A stretch of 21,551 nucleotides of DNA from SAR86 cluster bacterium (GTDB lineage: Bacteria > Pseudomonadota > Gammaproteobacteria > Magnimaribacterales > D2472), in the NCBI GenBank assembly GCA_016779505.1, contig JADHNM010000013.1, positions 1 to 21,551 of the forward strand, in the 5' to 3' direction. Below, one piece after another: positions 8,701 through 15,656 of the stretch; position 1 is the stretch's first letter, and every line of letters starts with the position of its first letter. The position numbers were made by a program, and so were the translations under genes. The notes below the pieces were generated by a model. It saw nothing but the letters and a program-made list of their open reading frames with translations, was not told the DNA's origin and did no database searches.

Positions 8701-8929
8701 TTTTTTCAATTGATTTCCAATGAATGGGTTCAATATAGGTAGCATCCGCAAGAAGAGGATCCGTCATGATTGTTGCAGGATTGGAGTTTACTAGAATGAC
8801 TCTAAAACCTTCCGCTTTTAATGCTTTGCATGCTTGAGCACCTGAATAATCAAACTCGCAAGCTTGACCTATAATTATTGGCCCAGCACCAATAATTAAG
8901 ACAGATTTAATATCAGTTCTTTTTGGCAT
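5723..8929 (-). CDS. carB: Carbamoyl-phosphate synthase large subunit
   Basis: CarB makes carbamoyl phosphate from bicarbonate, ammonia (channelled from CarA) and two ATP, for pyrimidine and arginine synthesis. The protein is 1068 residues, close to E. coli's 1073. It has two homologous ATP-grasp halves (about 1-400 and 550-930), an oligomerisation segment between them, and a C-terminal MGS-like allosteric domain. That domain keeps ATKGTA, INKVTEGRPH and INTTEG, which match the E. coli UMP/IMP pocket, so nucleotide control is probably retained. I chose the ATG at 8929 (MPKRTDIKS, as in E. coli), with GAGAG 2 nt upstream, over a TTG three codons earlier. The start lies inside the end of carA (17-nt overlap). 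Confidence 0.99.
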   Translation of the reverse strand: MPKRTDIKSVLIIGAGPIIIGQACEFDYSGAQACKALKAEGFRVILVNSNPATIMTDPLLADATYIEPIHWKSIEKIIDKERPDALLPTMGGQTGLNTALTLAKEGVLKKYNVELIGASREAIDKAEDRELFDKTMKGIGIETPRSGIAHSMEEALIVQKTLGFPCIIRPSFTLGGSGGGVAYNIQEFKEICEKGLDLSPTTELLIDESLLGWKEFELEVVRDKNDNCIIICSIENLDPMGVHTGDSITVAPAQTLTDKEYQILRDQSFKILREIGVETGGSNVQFGINPENGRVVVIEMNPRVSRSSALASKATGFPIAKVAALLSVGFTLDELQNDITNGLTPASFEPSIDYIVTKIPKFAFEKFPQANDRLTTQMKSVGEVMGIGRTFQESLQKALHSLEEDLDGFESILDHSSNQNDTLRYELTFPGSRRILYIAEAIRLGWDAGQINQYTGIDFWFLYQIIDLIDEESILQDKKLHEIDFETMLNLKQKGFSDKRIAKLTRSTSQDVRHSRKKLGVIPAFKRVDTCAAEFATETAYMYSAYEGECESRPTSNKKVIVLGSGPNRIGQGIEFDYCCVHASFALQEEGYESIMINCNPETVSTDYDTSNRLYFEPITEEKVLDIIDLEKPEGVIIQFGGQTPLKLSEVLLSNNVKILGTDVDAIDRSEDRERFQSLAHQLKLRQPPNRTVKNLQEAIDASEEIGFPIVVRPSYVLGGRAMELVHSQTELEKYLKEAVEVSDQKPILLDGYLTDAIEVDVDVISDGVEIEIGAILQHIEQAGIHSGDSACSLPPYSLSAKVIEEIETQSKQIAAELNVIGLMNIQFAVQDENVFIIEVNPRASRTVPFISKCLGESLVKSATKTMVGKTLKEIGFSNSLPKNYFFVKEAVLPFDKFPSVDPILGPEMKSTGEVMGIGSTFGEAYAKAQRAANKIFPDSGLVFISVKESDKKYLPNLLPLLIEQGFSFIATKGTADAIKELGYDAQIINKVTEGRPHIVDELLNNTVNLLINTTEGRQSIEDSASIRRTALQNKLFCVTTIFGAFALLEAMSTNSDDWIYNSLQEIN

Positions 8930-10037
8930 TGCTCTCAATCATTAAATTAAATTTTGCAAAAAGTTCCTCTAGCTCATGTGGGCCAGGACTTGCCTCAGGA
9001 TGACCTTGAAAACTAAAAGCAGGTTTATCCTTGAATGCTATGCCTTGCAAGCTTTTATCAAATAGTGAAATGTGAGTAGGCTCAATATTTTTAGGCAGGC
9101 TAGAAAACTCAACTGCAAAACCATGGTTTTGACTGGTAATGTAAACAACCTTAGTTGAAAGATCTTGCACAGGATGGTTGGCACCATGATGACCAAATTT
9201 CATCTTGTATGTTTTGCATCCACCCGAAAGAGCGAGGAGTTGATGGCCTAAACATATCCCAAAAATTGGCATGTTAATATCAAGAAGCTGCTGAATTAAT
9301 TCAATTGCATAATCACAAGGCTCAGGATCTCCAGGCCCATTGGATAAGAAGACCCCATCCGGTTTCAGCTTCATAAGCTCATTAAAACTAATCTGAGCAT
9401 TTACAACCTCTACTTTTCCTACGTGTTTTCTAAGGAGTCTTAAAATATTTTTCTTAACTCCAAAATCAACTGCCACAATTAATTTTTCATTTTTAACCTC
9501 TTGGTAATTTGGCCAAGTGCCCTCATCCCAAGAAAAAGCATTTTGAGTTGAAACTTCCTTCGCAAGGTCGAGGCCTTCTAATCCACTAAATTTATTTAAA
9601 GCATCTGTAACTGTTGATATAGAATCCTTATCGCCAGGAGCAATGCATGCTTTAAGTGCCCCGTGATCTCTTAACTTAGCTGTTAACGCCCTAGTATCGA
9701 TATTAGAAATACCAATTGTATTCTTTAATTCCAAGAAACTATCAAGGGATTGTGTTGCGCGCCAATTACTATAATGTTTTGGTAAATCTTTAATCACGAT
9801 TCCAGAAGCAAAAATGCTATCAGATTCATTGTCCTCATCATTAATACCCGTATTTCCAATGTGCGGATGGGTAAAAGCTATGATTTGTTTTGCATATGAT
9901 GGATCAGTGATAATTTCTTGATAGCCTGACATAGAAGTATTAAAGACAATTTCTCCTACTGATAGCTCTTTAGCGCCAAACCCAATGCCTTCAATAAAAG
10001 AACCGTCTTCAAGAACTAAAATAGCCGGGAAGGACAT
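8913..10037 (-). CDS. carA: Carbamoyl-phosphate synthase small subunit (glutaminase)
   Basis: CarA hydrolyses glutamine and passes ammonia to CarB. The 374-residue protein has the N-terminal CPSase small-chain domain (about 1-180) and a C-terminal class I amidotransferase domain. Its triad is Cys262 in GICLGHQLLA, His346 and Glu348 in GHPEASPGP. The ATG at 10037 is preferred over a TTG two codons upstream because a strong GAGGGAGA Shine-Dalgarno sits 7 nt before it and would be too close to the TTG. carA heads the minus-strand block and overlaps carB by 17 nt, consistent with coupled synthesis of a 1:1 complex. dapB, which usually precedes carA in this order, is not here; the next gene is divergent map. 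Confidence 0.99.
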   Translation of the reverse strand: MSFPAILVLEDGSFIEGIGFGAKELSVGEIVFNTSMSGYQEIITDPSYAKQIIAFTHPHIGNTGINDEDNESDSIFASGIVIKDLPKHYSNWRATQSLDSFLELKNTIGISNIDTRALTAKLRDHGALKACIAPGDKDSISTVTDALNKFSGLEGLDLAKEVSTQNAFSWDEGTWPNYQEVKNEKLIVAVDFGVKKNILRLLRKHVGKVEVVNAQISFNELMKLKPDGVFLSNGPGDPEPCDYAIELIQQLLDINMPIFGICLGHQLLALSGGCKTYKMKFGHHGANHPVQDLSTKVVYITSQNHGFAVEFSSLPKNIEPTHISLFDKSLQGIAFKDKPAFSFQGHPEASPGPHELEELFAKFNLMIESNAKKN

Positions 10038-10087
10038 TAACAATCTCCCTCAAAAAAGGTAAAAAAGAAAGCAAAAAATTGTGAAAA

Positions 10088-10155
10088 TTGGGGATTTAAT
10101 GAGCTAAAATTGTGCGCTGGCATTAAAAGGGTACTTTATATTGATAAGTCCCCAA
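10088..10155. promoter_or_regulatory. carA-map divergent control region with nested inverted repeats
   Basis: The 140-nt gap 10038-10177 separates divergent carA and map. A contiguous 14-nt left arm (10088-10101) is TTGGGGA followed by TTTAATG. Its two halves have perfect reverse complements at separate places: CATTAAA (10121-10127) and TCCCCAA (10149-10155), which are 21 nt apart. Promoter assignments here are weak: TTGTGC (10110) with TACTTT (10132) toward map, and TATAAA (minus strand, 10135-10140) toward carA. The latter would give carA an untranslated leader of about 90 nt with T-rich tracts. No ArgR or PurR box consensus is obvious. Confidence 0.4.
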
Positions 10156-10177
10156 CGTCCATTAAATTTTAAAAAAA

Positions 10178-10948
10178 ATGAAGATTAATTTAAAAAATCA
10201 AGAACAAATATCTCAAATGAGAATTGCAGGCCGATTGGCAGCAGAGGTATTAGAAATGATTACCCCATTTGTGGTTCCTGGAGTTAGTACTGAAGACTTA
10301 GATAAAAGATGTTATGAGTTTATTGTCAATGAACAAAAAGCCATTCCTGCAAATGTAGGTTATAACGGTTTTGAAAAAACAATTTGCTCAAGTGTTAATC
10401 AAGTCATATGCCATGGAATTCCTTCAAATAAGAAAATACTTAAAGATGGAGATATTTTAAACATAGATGTAACTGTCATTCGTGATGGATGGCATGGCGA
10501 CACTTCTAAAATGTTCTTGGTCGGCAAAACTCAGCCCCACAACGAAAGACTTGTTAAAGTGACTCAAGAATGTTTATACAAAGCAATAGATGTTGTAAAA
10601 CCTGGAGCTCATCTTGGGGATATTGGTGCAGTCATTCAAGAACATGCAGAAAAAAATCATTACTCGGTTGTGGAAGATTATTGCGGTCATGGCATAGGAC
10701 AGGTCTACCATGAAGAACCACAAGTTCTTCACTATGGAAAAACTGGGAGAGGGCTAGAAATCAAAGAAGGTATGTGTTTCACGATAGAACCAATGATCAA
10801 TCAAGGATCAAAACATACAAAACTCTTAAGTGATGGGTGGACTGTGGAAACCAAGGATGGCAGAAATTCAGCTCAATGGGAACACACTCTTGCTGTCACA
10901 GCATCTGGCGTGGAGGTTCTAACAAAACGCAGCGAAGAGCCCTTTTGA
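10178..10948 (+). CDS. map: Methionine aminopeptidase, type I
   Basis: Map removes the initiator methionine from nascent proteins with small second residues. The 256-residue cytoplasmic enzyme aligns without gaps to E. coli numbering for all active-site residues: His79, and the dinuclear metal ligands Asp97, Asp108, His171, Glu204 and Glu235. The signature YCGHGIGQVYHEEP is intact. It is the compact type Ia form with no N-terminal zinc finger. The ATG follows a run of A with no Shine-Dalgarno. It heads the map-glnD-dapD order seen in E. coli, but the rpsB gene usually divergent from map is replaced here by carA. Its stop codon overlaps the proposed glnD TTG start. Confidence 0.99.
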   Translation: MKINLKNQEQISQMRIAGRLAAEVLEMITPFVVPGVSTEDLDKRCYEFIVNEQKAIPANVGYNGFEKTICSSVNQVICHGIPSNKKILKDGDILNIDVTVIRDGWHGDTSKMFLVGKTQPHNERLVKVTQECLYKAIDVVKPGAHLGDIGAVIQEHAEKNHYSVVEDYCGHGIGQVYHEEPQVLHYGKTGRGLEIKEGMCFTIEPMINQGSKHTKLLSDGWTVETKDGRNSAQWEHTLAVTASGVEVLTKRSEEPF

Positions 10949-13461
10949 TAGACGCATTAGACAGCATTAATCTTAACTTTGAAGTAAGTTTTGCTAATGT
11001 ATTTAAAAAGCCTGAATTAATTCAACCCTTCCTCACCAAAAGAGCAAAAAAATTTGATGAAATTATTAAAAAGGAATTCTTGCGAAGAAAGCTTGAAACT
11101 GATTTTGCCATAGTCGCACTTGGAGGCTATGGACGAAAAGAGTTATTCCCCTCCTCAGATATTGATCTCTCAATTATTCAATTCAATGCAAAAACAAAGA
11201 AAATTGAGGACATAAAAGATTTTATTGGATGGCTTTGGACTCTCAAAGTAAAAGTCGGGCATTCAGTTCGAACGATAAAAGATATAGAAAATATTACCAA
11301 ATCTGATTTAAAAGAATTTACTTCATATCTTTCCTATAGAATTATTTTCTGCAAAAAAGACAAAATCGTCAGCTTGAATGATGACTTAAAGAAGATTTCA
11401 AAAAAGTGGAACAAAACTAAGTTTTTTAAGGCTAAGCAAATTGAACAAAATCAAAGATTTCAATCTTTTGATTCAACTGAATTCAGCCTTGAGCCAGACC
11501 TCAAAGAGTCTCCAGGTTGCTTGCGAGATTTTCAAACTGCTTTTTGGATACTAGAACATTGCTTTGAAATTAAAAAATTACAAGATTGTGTAACAGCAAA
11601 AATGTTCTCCAAAAAAGAGATAGCTAGCATCAATGAATCATACGCCCACATTAAAACTCTAAGATTTTTTATAAACCTCGAAAGTAGCGCAAATCGAATT
11701 AGCTTTGAGAACCAACTGCTGCTTGCTAAAAAAGCTAAACTCAAAGCCTCTAAAAAATCTTCTGCAGTTGAGAAATTCATGAGAACATTTTTCTTGCATG
11801 CTTCCAATCTATCTGACTTTAATGAGCTTGTTTTTCAGGCATACGATGATCAATTAACTATACTCAAAAGGCCTTACACAAAAAATTACTATATTTTTAA
11901 AGATCGACTTGGAATTGCAGATAGTGTTGATCTCACTAAGAGGCCTGAATTAATTTTAGATAGCTTGATCCAGGTTGGAAAACTCAAAAAAATTAATGGT
12001 CTCGATTTTAAATCCATCAGAAAAATACAGGGATCTTTGCCCAAGATTGATCCTAAGTATTTTTTATTACCTGAAGCAGGAGCTCAATTTCTCCAAATAC
12101 TAAAATCTACTACGAATCTTTCCACCATACTCAAAAAACTTAAGCAATTAGGTTTAATGAGGTTGCTGATTCCTGAATTTGGAGAAATTGAAGGTCAAAT
12201 GCAGTTTGATATGTTTCATGTATACACAGTTGATGAGCATACTTTCAAGGTAGTGAGGAACATGAGACAAATGCAAATTGGAAAAGAGAATCAATCAATG
12301 CAAATTGAACATGAGCTAATTAATAAACTACCAAAGATTGAGCTTTTATATCTTGCTGGAATTTTTCATGATCTTGGAAAAGGCAAAGGCGGAGATCATT
12401 CTGAGATAGGGGAAAAGATAGTTGAGAGATTCTGCAAAAGATTGAATTTTTCCATTCATGATACCGAGCTATTATGTTGGCTTGTAAAAAACCATCTCAT
12501 AATGTCATCTATATCACAAAAAACTGATGTGCATGATCCTGAAACAATCATCAATTTTACTAAAAATGTAAACACCATCGAAAAACTGAATTATATCTAT
12601 ATGCTAACCATCAATGACATCAGAGGTACTAATCCAACCCTATGGAACTCATGGAAGCATGATTTGTTAAAGCAACTTTTCATGTCATCGAGGAGAAAGT
12701 TGAATCTTGAGGAAGCGCAATCTAATCAATCAATTGTTAATGAAAGAAAAGTTTCATCAGCAAATGTAATCAAGCAAGGACATGATTTATTGAATGAAGT
12801 TTGGGGTCAGTTACCTGATGCGTATTTTTCTAAGTATCAACTGGCGCAACTTTCCAACCAAGCGAAGACTGTGGCTGCATCCAAAGGAAAAACATCTGTG
12901 TTTGTAAACACCAGAAAAAATCTTATTGAGATATTTATTTTCACACCCAATCAAGCCGGATTATTTCTAAAAACTGTTCGAAGCTTTGAGCAGCTCTCAC
13001 TCGAAACCATTGATTCAGACATTCATACGACTAAGGATGGGAAATATGCAATGAATACTTTTATTTGTAAGCATAAAATCCTTGGAGGTAATTTAATCCA
13101 AAGGGATATTCAAAACATTGAACAAAAAATCATTAATGCAATATCTTCAGAGAATTTTAAAGTAACTGCTAAATCAAAAGCAGCACATAAAAAAGTTTTC
13201 GAATACCCTACCAGAGTAAATGTTTCTCCTTCAAAAAAAAGAGATGCTAGTTTGATTACTATAGAAACCTTAGATCAACCAAATTTACTCTCAAAAGTCG
13301 CGAACATATTTTTAGATCACGGTATCAGCATTGACTCTGCAAGAATTACAACTCTAGGAGAAAAAGTGGAGGATAATTTCACTGTAATTGATGAGAAAAC
13401 TAAATTATGCATTTCTCAAAACAAAACTAATCAGTTGCAAAAGAGGCTAAAGAACCTTTAA
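10945..13461 (+). CDS. glnD: PII uridylyltransferase / uridylyl-removing enzyme GlnD
   Basis: GlnD senses glutamine and uridylylates or deuridylylates PII proteins (GlnB/GlnK), the top of the nitrogen-regulation cascade. The 838-residue protein keeps every expected domain. The nucleotidyltransferase has GGYGR (60-64) and SDID, with Asp72 and Asp74. The HD hydrolase domain has HDLGKG from His475. Two C-terminal ACT domains lie at about 658-710 and 768-820. It is somewhat shorter than E. coli's 890. The reading frame stays open upstream inside map, but homology-like sequence begins only near 10945. I therefore chose the TTG that overlaps the map stop (TTGA), with a GAAGAG upstream. The exact start is less certain than the identity. 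Confidence 0.96.
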   Translation: MIDALDSINLNFEVSFANVFKKPELIQPFLTKRAKKFDEIIKKEFLRRKLETDFAIVALGGYGRKELFPSSDIDLSIIQFNAKTKKIEDIKDFIGWLWTLKVKVGHSVRTIKDIENITKSDLKEFTSYLSYRIIFCKKDKIVSLNDDLKKISKKWNKTKFFKAKQIEQNQRFQSFDSTEFSLEPDLKESPGCLRDFQTAFWILEHCFEIKKLQDCVTAKMFSKKEIASINESYAHIKTLRFFINLESSANRISFENQLLLAKKAKLKASKKSSAVEKFMRTFFLHASNLSDFNELVFQAYDDQLTILKRPYTKNYYIFKDRLGIADSVDLTKRPELILDSLIQVGKLKKINGLDFKSIRKIQGSLPKIDPKYFLLPEAGAQFLQILKSTTNLSTILKKLKQLGLMRLLIPEFGEIEGQMQFDMFHVYTVDEHTFKVVRNMRQMQIGKENQSMQIEHELINKLPKIELLYLAGIFHDLGKGKGGDHSEIGEKIVERFCKRLNFSIHDTELLCWLVKNHLIMSSISQKTDVHDPETIINFTKNVNTIEKLNYIYMLTINDIRGTNPTLWNSWKHDLLKQLFMSSRRKLNLEEAQSNQSIVNERKVSSANVIKQGHDLLNEVWGQLPDAYFSKYQLAQLSNQAKTVAASKGKTSVFVNTRKNLIEIFIFTPNQAGLFLKTVRSFEQLSLETIDSDIHTTKDGKYAMNTFICKHKILGGNLIQRDIQNIEQKIINAISSENFKVTAKSKAAHKKVFEYPTRVNVSPSKKRDASLITIETLDQPNLLSKVANIFLDHGISIDSARITTLGEKVEDNFTVIDEKTKLCISQNKTNQLQKRLKNL

Positions 13462-13464
13462 GCT

Positions 13465-13493
13465 CTGAAATTAACACTAAGACTGCCTATAAT
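13465..13493 (+). promoter_or_regulatory. Candidate dapD promoter, TATAAT 6 nt before the ATG
   Basis: CTGAAA (13465-13470) and a perfect TATAAT (13488-13493) are spaced by 17 nt in the 38-nt gap after glnD. Only 6 nt (AAGCAT) separate the -10 from the dapD ATG, so transcription would begin at about the start codon and give a leaderless mRNA. No Shine-Dalgarno precedes dapD, which fits. Confidence 0.5.
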
Positions 13494-13499
13494 AAGCAT

Positions 13500-14507
13500 A
13501 TGAATAACTTCCCATTAATTGGCCTTGGTATTGCAACCAAAGGCACCTCCGGCAATATATTAGATGCCTTTTATCCGTGCATTAGCTTTAAAAACGGTGA
13601 AGATCAAATTAGCCTCATGTATGAGAAGTGGGATGCCTTGTTGAGTGAAGATGTGACTGAAATAAAAGATGTTGCTCAGCTTAATCTGCAAGATGAAAGT
13701 TTAAAAATAGCCATTGATAATCTTGATAAAAATAAAACTTTGGTCTTATGCAAAATTTTAGATAATCGCCCTATTGAAAGCATTGAAGAAGCATATTTAA
13801 AGCTGCATCTAATTTCATATAAGTACTTTTTACCCAATTCATTAAATCTTGAAAACCTTTTTGATTCTCTTTTAAATGTAGCCTGGACTAACCAGGGACC
13901 AGTAGAGCTGGATGGGATTGAAGAAAAAATTCTTTCTGCACAAATAAATAATCAGCCACTTGAAATTAAATCAATTGATAAATTTCCTTGCTTGACGGAC
14001 TATATTATTCCTCCAGGAGTTCGTATCGCCGATGCAAGCAGAGTCAGGCTTGGAGCATACTTAAGTGAAGGAACAACTGTCATGCATGAAGGTTTTGTAA
14101 ATTTCAATGCAGGGACACTTGGTTCAGCAATGATAGAAGGAAGAATCTCTGCGGGGGTTGTAGTTGGCAAAAACTCAGATTTGGGAGGTGGCTGCAGCAC
14201 AATGGGAACACTCTCAGGGGGTAACAATGTAAAAATATCCATTGGTGAAAATTGTCTCCTTGGAGCAAATTCTGGATTAGGCATTCCAATAGGTAACAAT
14301 TGCATTGTTGAAGCAGGCCTCTATTTAACAGGTGGATCAAAAATTACAACTTATAATTCTGATAACGAGAGTGGGTCAGTTGTTAAGGCATCAGAGCTTG
14401 CAGGACAAGATAATTTATTATTTATTAGAAACTCTCAAAGTGGAGCTATTGAAGCAAGAATTAACTCTAAATCCATAGCATTAAACCAAACTCTTCATAA
14501 AAACTAA
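13500..14507 (+). CDS. dapD: Tetrahydrodipicolinate N-succinyltransferase (long, Pseudomonas-type)
   Basis: DapD succinylates tetrahydrodipicolinate in the succinylase branch of diaminopimelate/lysine synthesis. At 335 residues it belongs to the long DapD class known from Pseudomonas, not the roughly 274-residue E. coli class. Shared stretches include AYLKLHL, VAWTNQGPVEL, KFPCLTDYIIPPGVRIAD, the trimer-forming left-handed beta-helix with VRLGAYLSEGTTVMHEGFVN, SDLGGGCSTMGTLSGG, and the C-terminal LLFIRNSQSGAIE. The N-terminal domain (about 1-150) is the divergent part. It is followed 6 nt later by dapE, which acts two steps downstream. The intervening aminotransferase (dapC/argD) is not in the window. 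A promoter may sit just before the ATG. Confidence 0.97.
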   Translation: MNNFPLIGLGIATKGTSGNILDAFYPCISFKNGEDQISLMYEKWDALLSEDVTEIKDVAQLNLQDESLKIAIDNLDKNKTLVLCKILDNRPIESIEEAYLKLHLISYKYFLPNSLNLENLFDSLLNVAWTNQGPVELDGIEEKILSAQINNQPLEIKSIDKFPCLTDYIIPPGVRIADASRVRLGAYLSEGTTVMHEGFVNFNAGTLGSAMIEGRISAGVVVGKNSDLGGGCSTMGTLSGGNNVKISIGENCLLGANSGLGIPIGNNCIVEAGLYLTGGSKITTYNSDNESGSVVKASELAGQDNLLFIRNSQSGAIEARINSKSIALNQTLHKN

Positions 14508-14513
14508 TAATAT

Positions 14514-15653
14514 ATGTCTGCTCTAGAGCTCGCTCAATCACTCATTAAAATAAAATCTATCTCTCCAAAAGATGGGGGTTGTTTTGAACTTATAGAAGCA
14601 GAATTAAGCCCATTAGGCTTTCAAATAGAGAGAATTCCAGAGTTGAATTGTGAGACGCTCTTAGCAAAGTATGGCGATTCAGGAAAAGTGTTTTGCTATC
14701 TTGGGCATACTGATGTTGTGCCCTCTGGTCCAGAACAAGAATGGACATCGCATCCTTTTGAAGCAAATATTATTGATGGAGAATTAATAGGAAGAGGAGC
14801 GGCGGATATGAAAGGCAGTGTTGCTGTTTTTATCCAATCAATAAAAAATTTTTTAGCTGATAATCCAAAGCCTAATTTTCAAATATGGGTTATGTTAACT
14901 AGTAATGAAGAAGGTGAGCCAACTGATGGAAAAATCAATACCCTGATAGATTCTCTTTCAAGACAAAATCAATTTATAGACTATTGCTTGGTTGGTGAAG
15001 CGAGCTCATCTGACATGGTTGGGGACGTATTGAGGGTTGGTCGACGAGGATCTTTAAGCGGCAAGCTGAAGCTGATAGGCAAACAAGGTCACGTTGCGTA
15101 TCCGCATAAGGTTATTAGTCCTATTTTGGAAGTTGGGCCAATAATTACCGAGCTGAATCAAATCATTTGGGATGGAGGCAATGAGTATTTTGATCCAACA
15201 TCCTTTCAAATTTCAAATATTGAATCTGGAACAGGGGCTACAAATGTAGTGCCGGGACATTTAAACATGCTCTTTAATTTTAGATTTTCTCCAGAATCCA
15301 CCCAAGAATCTCTTAAAGAAAGATTTATTAAAATTTTAGAAAAATCAAAATGCACTTTTAAAATAGACTGGACTTTAAATGCGCAGCCCTATTTAACGCA
15401 AAAAACTGAAATGCTGTCTATTGTTCAAAAGGCCTTATGCAAAATTAATGGTCAAGAGGCTAGAATCGATAATGGAGGTGGCACATCTGATGGAAGATGG
15501 GTTGCACCATCAGGATCTGAAGTGATTGAGCTCGGACCAAGAAATCAGACCATTCACCAAATAGATGAAAAAATCTCATTAAAAGACTTAGTGCAATTAC
15601 AAGAGATTTACCAGCAAATACTTGTTGAAACAAATAATCACTTCAGCTCATAA
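14514..15653 (+). CDS. dapE: Succinyl-diaminopimelate desuccinylase
   Basis: DapE hydrolyses N-succinyl-LL-DAP to LL-DAP and succinate for lysine and peptidoglycan. The 379-residue protein is an M20 dinuclear zinc hydrolase. It has LGHTDVVP (His65, Asp67), GRGAADMKG (metal-bridging Asp98), TSNEEGEPTDG (catalytic Glu132, metal ligand Glu133), VGEASSS with a further Glu ligand, and the late histidine in NQTIHQIDE. The dimerisation domain lies in the middle, around GRRGSLSGKLKL. The length matches E. coli (375). It is 6 nt after dapD, consistent with one transcript. It converges on the POT transporter gene with only 3 nt between the stop codons, leaving no room for a normal terminator. Confidence 0.97.
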   Translation: MSALELAQSLIKIKSISPKDGGCFELIEAELSPLGFQIERIPELNCETLLAKYGDSGKVFCYLGHTDVVPSGPEQEWTSHPFEANIIDGELIGRGAADMKGSVAVFIQSIKNFLADNPKPNFQIWVMLTSNEEGEPTDGKINTLIDSLSRQNQFIDYCLVGEASSSDMVGDVLRVGRRGSLSGKLKLIGKQGHVAYPHKVISPILEVGPIITELNQIIWDGGNEYFDPTSFQISNIESGTGATNVVPGHLNMLFNFRFSPESTQESLKERFIKILEKSKCTFKIDWTLNAQPYLTQKTEMLSIVQKALCKINGQEARIDNGGGTSDGRWVAPSGSEVIELGPRNQTIHQIDEKISLKDLVQLQEIYQQILVETNNHFSS

Positions 15654-15656
15654 CGC

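Noticed and set aside
8930..8938. TTG start for carB three codons before the ATG
   Set aside because: The ATG at 8929 gives the conserved MPKRTDIKS start and has GAGAG just upstream.
10837..10944. Upstream extension of the glnD reading frame inside map
   Set aside because: The 36 extra codons overlap map in another frame and do not resemble the GlnD N terminus; the coding signal for map continues through them.
14000..14340. Open reading frames of 78-101 codons antisense to dapD
   Set aside because: They lie wholly within strongly conserved dapD sequence and their translations are Leu/Pro/Cys-rich without recognisable domains; typical opposite-strand shadows.
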